8,693 nucleotides of DNA, taken from assembly GCA_019245255.1 (NCBI GenBank), contig JAFARV010000014.1, forward strand, positions 1 to 8,693, written 5' to 3'. Of this stretch, positions 6,965 to 8,693 are shown piece by piece (position 1 is the stretch's first letter; each line of letters begins with the position of its first letter). The translations under genes and the position numbers were made by a program. Below the pieces are notes generated by a model. It saw nothing but the letters and a program-made list of their open reading frames with translations. It had not been told where the DNA came from and searched no databases. Source of the DNA: Acidobacteriaceae bacterium (GTDB lineage Bacteria > Acidobacteriota > Terriglobia > Bryobacterales > Bryobacteraceae).

Positions 6965-8179
6965 GTGAAGCGCTCCGGGTTTGCCGACTTACCGCTGCAT
7001 GGCGGGCGAGTGCCCGAATGGCTCGCTCAGCGGATGGAGAAGCTCGGGACAGCGATTGCGGAGAGCATTGTCTATCACTACAGCGCCTCGGAGTTCCTGA
7101 CACGCCTCAGCGATCCGTTCTGGTTTCAAGCGTTCGGGGCGGTGATGGGGATGGACTGGCACTCATCGGGAATCACGACATCGGTGATGAGTGCTTTGAA
7201 GCGAGGGCTAAACCCACGCGCGCACGAGCTGGGGATTTACGTTTGCGGCGGGCGTGGCAGGCAATCCCGCAACACGCCAACGGAGCTGCTGATAATCGCG
7301 GACAGGAAAGGCTTCGACGGCGGGGAACTCGTTCGCACAAGCCGGCTCACGGCCAAAATAGACAACAACGCGATTGCGGACGGTTTTCAGATCTATCTGC
7401 ATTCGTTCGTGCTGACGGCGGCGGGGGAGTGGGTTGTTGTACAGCAGGGGCTGAACGACACGAACGGGCTTGCGCGACGGTACCACTGGCATTCGGCGAC
7501 GGTCAGAGACTTCGTTTCCGAACCGCATACCGGGATCGCAGGCGAGAACCGAGGCACGATCTTGAATCTGGTGGATGCGCGGGCCAAACCGGCGCAGGCT
7601 GCACTGCTCGAGATTGCGAGCGAGGCGCCGGACAAAGTGTTGGGCGAGGTCCGCAAGCTCGTGATGCCACGCGGGCACGAGGTACGGATGAGGGACGTCG
7701 ATCTCGAGCGGTTGGGGGCGGTGCTTGCGGTGAGCTACGAGCGGCAGCTGCGGGATTTCGCGTCGTTGCTGCTGATGGAGAACCTGGGCCCGCGAACGCT
7801 GCAAACGCTGTCGCTGGTAGCGGAGGTGGTGCATGGTACTCCGACGCGATTCGACGACCCGGCTCGATTCTCGTTCGCGCTGGGCGGCAAAGATGGGCAT
7901 CCGTTCCCGGTACCGCTGAAGACGTACGACGAATCGTTGGGCGTGTTGCGGCGAGCGGTGGGCGCGGCGAAGCTGGGCCACAGCGAGAAGCTGGACGGGT
8001 TCAAACGCCTGGATCGCTTGGTCAGGACAGTGGAAGAGCGCTACAAGCCTGTCGCGGACTTTGAGCGCGTGCTGGCTCATGAGCGGGCGATCTCGACGGG
8101 TCTGGGCGGCCGGTCCGTGTTGTTCGATGCGGCACGGAGGAAGCCGGTCAGGGAAAAGCAGCTCTCGCTCTTCGGGTAG
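6965..8179 (+). CDS. DUF763 domain protein with C-terminal sliding-clamp-binding motif
   Basis: The gene encodes 404 residues from a GTG at 6965, the first start after an in-frame TGA at 6959; the ribosome binding site is weak. The N-terminus MKRSGFADLPLHGGRVPEWL matches the beginning of DUF763 proteins, so it is full length. Other family hallmarks are PFWFQAFGAVMGMDWHSSGITT (51-72), GGRGRQSRNTP (95-105), DGFQIYLHSFVL with WVVVQQGLN (139-164) and ARRYHWHS (170-177). MENLGPRTLQTLSLVAEVVHG at 271-291 reads like a helix-hairpin-helix DNA-binding element, followed by FSFALGGKDGHPFPV (302-316). The last residues are REKQLSLFG: Q399-L-S-L-F403 equals the bacterial beta-clamp pentapeptide consensus QL(S/D)LF. 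No signal peptide or membrane span is seen, so the protein is cytosolic. The family occurs in archaea and bacteria and its role is unknown to me. A nucleic-acid function is inferred from the hairpin-helix and clamp motifs. The preceding phosphoesterase ends 106 bp upstream and seems unrelated. Confidence 0.93.
   Translation: MKRSGFADLPLHGGRVPEWLAQRMEKLGTAIAESIVYHYSASEFLTRLSDPFWFQAFGAVMGMDWHSSGITTSVMSALKRGLNPRAHELGIYVCGGRGRQSRNTPTELLIIADRKGFDGGELVRTSRLTAKIDNNAIADGFQIYLHSFVLTAAGEWVVVQQGLNDTNGLARRYHWHSATVRDFVSEPHTGIAGENRGTILNLVDARAKPAQAALLEIASEAPDKVLGEVRKLVMPRGHEVRMRDVDLERLGAVLAVSYERQLRDFASLLLMENLGPRTLQTLSLVAEVVHGTPTRFDDPARFSFALGGKDGHPFPVPLKTYDESLGVLRRAVGAAKLGHSEKLDGFKRLDRLVRTVEERYKPVADFERVLAHERAISTGLGGRSVLFDAARRKPVREKQLSLFG
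8159..8173 (+). other. Coding segment for C-terminal beta-clamp-binding pentapeptide QLSLF
   Basis: Codons CAG CTC TCG CTC TTC encode Q-L-S-L-F, followed by one glycine and the stop codon. The motif lies at an exposed C-terminus after a charged stretch (RRKPVREK), which is where clamp-binding peptides usually sit in replication and repair proteins. The motif is seen directly; binding to DnaN is inferred. Confidence 0.65.
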
Positions 8180-8197
8180 GCGCCCGGCCTCGGCCGA

Positions 8198-8338
8198 TCA
8201 CGGCGGCAGCACAATTTTCTTCTCTTTGATGTCAAAGGACTTACCTCCCGCTTTTCGAACGGACGGTTCGTTTTCGACCTTCTCCGTGCTACCGTGAACC
8301 AGGCTCGCAAGAGGCAAAATTGCCTTCTTGCGGGCCAT
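8198..8338 (-). CDS. Possible small antisense ORF, 46 residues, function unknown
   Basis: The minus strand reads ATG at 8338 to TGA at 8198-8200, giving a 46-residue basic peptide that starts MARKKAILPLASLVHGS and ends DIKEKKIVLPP. It fills most of the gap between DUF763 and the last gene and has no hydrophobic segment or recognisable domain. No good ribosome binding site precedes it; the bases before the ATG are A-rich. Its first 12 codons coincide with the strong hairpin at 8302-8336. It could be a genuine small protein, but an ORF this short in GC-rich DNA can easily arise by chance, and the hairpin gives a competing explanation. Confidence 0.3.
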   Translation of the reverse strand: MARKKAILPLASLVHGSTEKVENEPSVRKAGGKSFDIKEKKIVLPP

Positions 8339-8346
8339 TTTCTTTT
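8302..8346 (+). terminator. Strong hairpin with T-rich tail: terminator of DUF763 gene or leader attenuator
   Basis: Bases 8302-8316 pair with 8321-8336 to give a 15-bp stem (one G-T wobble, one bulged T) closed by the loop AAAT at 8317-8320. It is followed at once by ATTTTCTTTT (8337-8346), so it has the full form of a Rho-independent terminator in the plus direction. It lies 122 bases past the DUF763 stop and only a few bases before the ribosome binding site of the next gene. Any separate promoter for that gene would therefore have to lie upstream of the hairpin, which would place the hairpin in its 5' leader. Confidence 0.72.
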
Positions 8347-8348
8347 AC

Positions 8349-8352
8349 GGAG
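8349..8352 (+). promoter_or_regulatory. Ribosome binding site for the TTG start at 8361
   Basis: GGAG lies eight bases before the TTG at 8361. The frame is open further upstream, with another TTG at 8328, but that one lies inside the hairpin. The 8361 start also gives the N-terminus expected for the family. Confidence 0.6.
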
Positions 8353-8360
8353 CCCACAAA

Positions 8361-8693
8361 TTGTCCAGTAAAGCCCAAGTCGCTGCCAACCGCCAAAACG
8401 CGCAACTGTCTACCGGCCCAACCTCTGAGAACGGCAAGGCCACTTCCTCTCTGAATGCAGTCGAAACCGGACTCACCGGCCGCACCGTCCTGCTGCCGAG
8501 CGATGATGCCGCGGCTTACCAGGCGCACGTCGACGGATTTTTCGCCCGCCTCCAACCCGGCAGCGACGAAGAGCGCACGCTGGTCCAGTCGCTTGCCGAC
8601 ACCGAATGGCGGCTCCTCCGCATCCCGGCACTCGAAGCCGGCATCTACGCCGTCGGCCGCCTCGAATGCGCCGAACTGTTCCCCAACGAAGAA
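8361..8693 (+). CDS. Hypothetical protein with ANRxNAQxSTGP N-terminal motif, partial (C-terminus missing)
   Basis: The frame runs open from TTG at 8361 to the window edge, giving 111 residues. The N-terminus MSSKAQVAANRQNAQLSTGP, followed by ENGKATSSLNAVETGLTGRTVLLP, matches a family of hypothetical proteins common in Acidobacteriota and Planctomycetes, usually written ANRRNAQKSTGPxTxxGKAxSxxNAxKHGLTA. I recall this family from memory and could not search for it. The second part (residues 50-105) is predicted to be helical and acidic, with ERTLVQSLADTEWRLLRIPALEAGI typical of the family's helical body. The usual basic KHGL is here VETGL, which is a divergence. No function is known to me. The N-terminal part resembles a short nucleic-acid-binding or disordered tag, but this is a guess. 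There is no signal peptide. A strong hairpin lies directly in front of the gene. Confidence 0.75.
   Translation, partial: MSSKAQVAANRQNAQLSTGPTSENGKATSSLNAVETGLTGRTVLLPSDDAAAYQAHVDGFFARLQPGSDEERTLVQSLADTEWRLLRIPALEAGIYAVGRLECAELFPNEE

Noticed and set aside
7018..8080. Long overlapping ORFs in the DUF763 region (348 codons on plus, 290 codons on minus)
   Set aside because: Both are alternate-frame readings of the DUF763 gene, with compositions dominated by Arg, Gly, Ala or Gln as expected from GC-rich shadow frames. The DUF763 frame carries clear family motifs from end to end.

Overview
The window looks like chromosomal DNA of a moderately GC-rich environmental bacterium, most likely an Acidobacteriota (Terriglobia/Bryobacterales-like). 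This is inferred from the mix of gene families: a PEP-CTERM-anchored exported protein, an exported phosphoesterase with the HVVVIFQENRTPDNLF signature, a DUF763 protein, and the start of a protein with the ANRxNAQxSTGP N-terminus that I associate with that phylum. I see no mobile element, CRISPR array, tRNA or rRNA. Five of the seven main genes appear to start with GTG or TTG.

Layout. (1) 1-1031, minus strand: the N-terminal 343 residues of a polytopic membrane protein resembling GT-C/PMT-type glycosyltransferases, cut by the window edge. (2) 1146-2177, plus: a class I SAM-dependent methyltransferase, divergent from (1). (3) 2210-3979, minus: an exported type I phosphodiesterase/alkaline-phosphatase-superfamily protein. 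It converges on the methyltransferase, and its Rho-independent terminator lies inside the methyltransferase's 3' end. (4) 4087-5145, minus: a PEP-CTERM protein with a beta-propeller-like body, 107 bp upstream of (3) and possibly in the same transcription unit. (5) 5398-6858, plus: an exported phospholipase C/acid-phosphatase-type phosphoesterase, divergent from (4). (6) 6965-8179, plus: a full-length DUF763 protein ending in a textbook bacterial sliding-clamp-binding peptide, QLSLF. (7) 8180-8360: an intergenic stretch with a strong terminator-like hairpin and an antisense 46-codon ORF. (8) 8361 to the end, plus: the first 111 residues of the ANRxNAQxSTGP protein.

How they may work together. 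Genes 3-5 form an envelope/periplasm group: two exported phosphoesterases of unrelated families flank a surface-sorted protein around a shared 252-bp divergent intergenic region. This could serve extracellular phosphate-ester or phospholipid turnover, but no Pho box was found. The membrane protein and methyltransferase could act in glycan or lipid modification, though nothing in the sequence fixes a substrate. DUF763 is functionally separate and, if the clamp motif is real, works at DNA replication or repair. I see no convincing new multi-gene system. The best leads are the DUF763 clamp motif, the phosphodiesterase with substituted metal-ligand motifs, and the hairpin leader/antisense ORF near 8200-8360.
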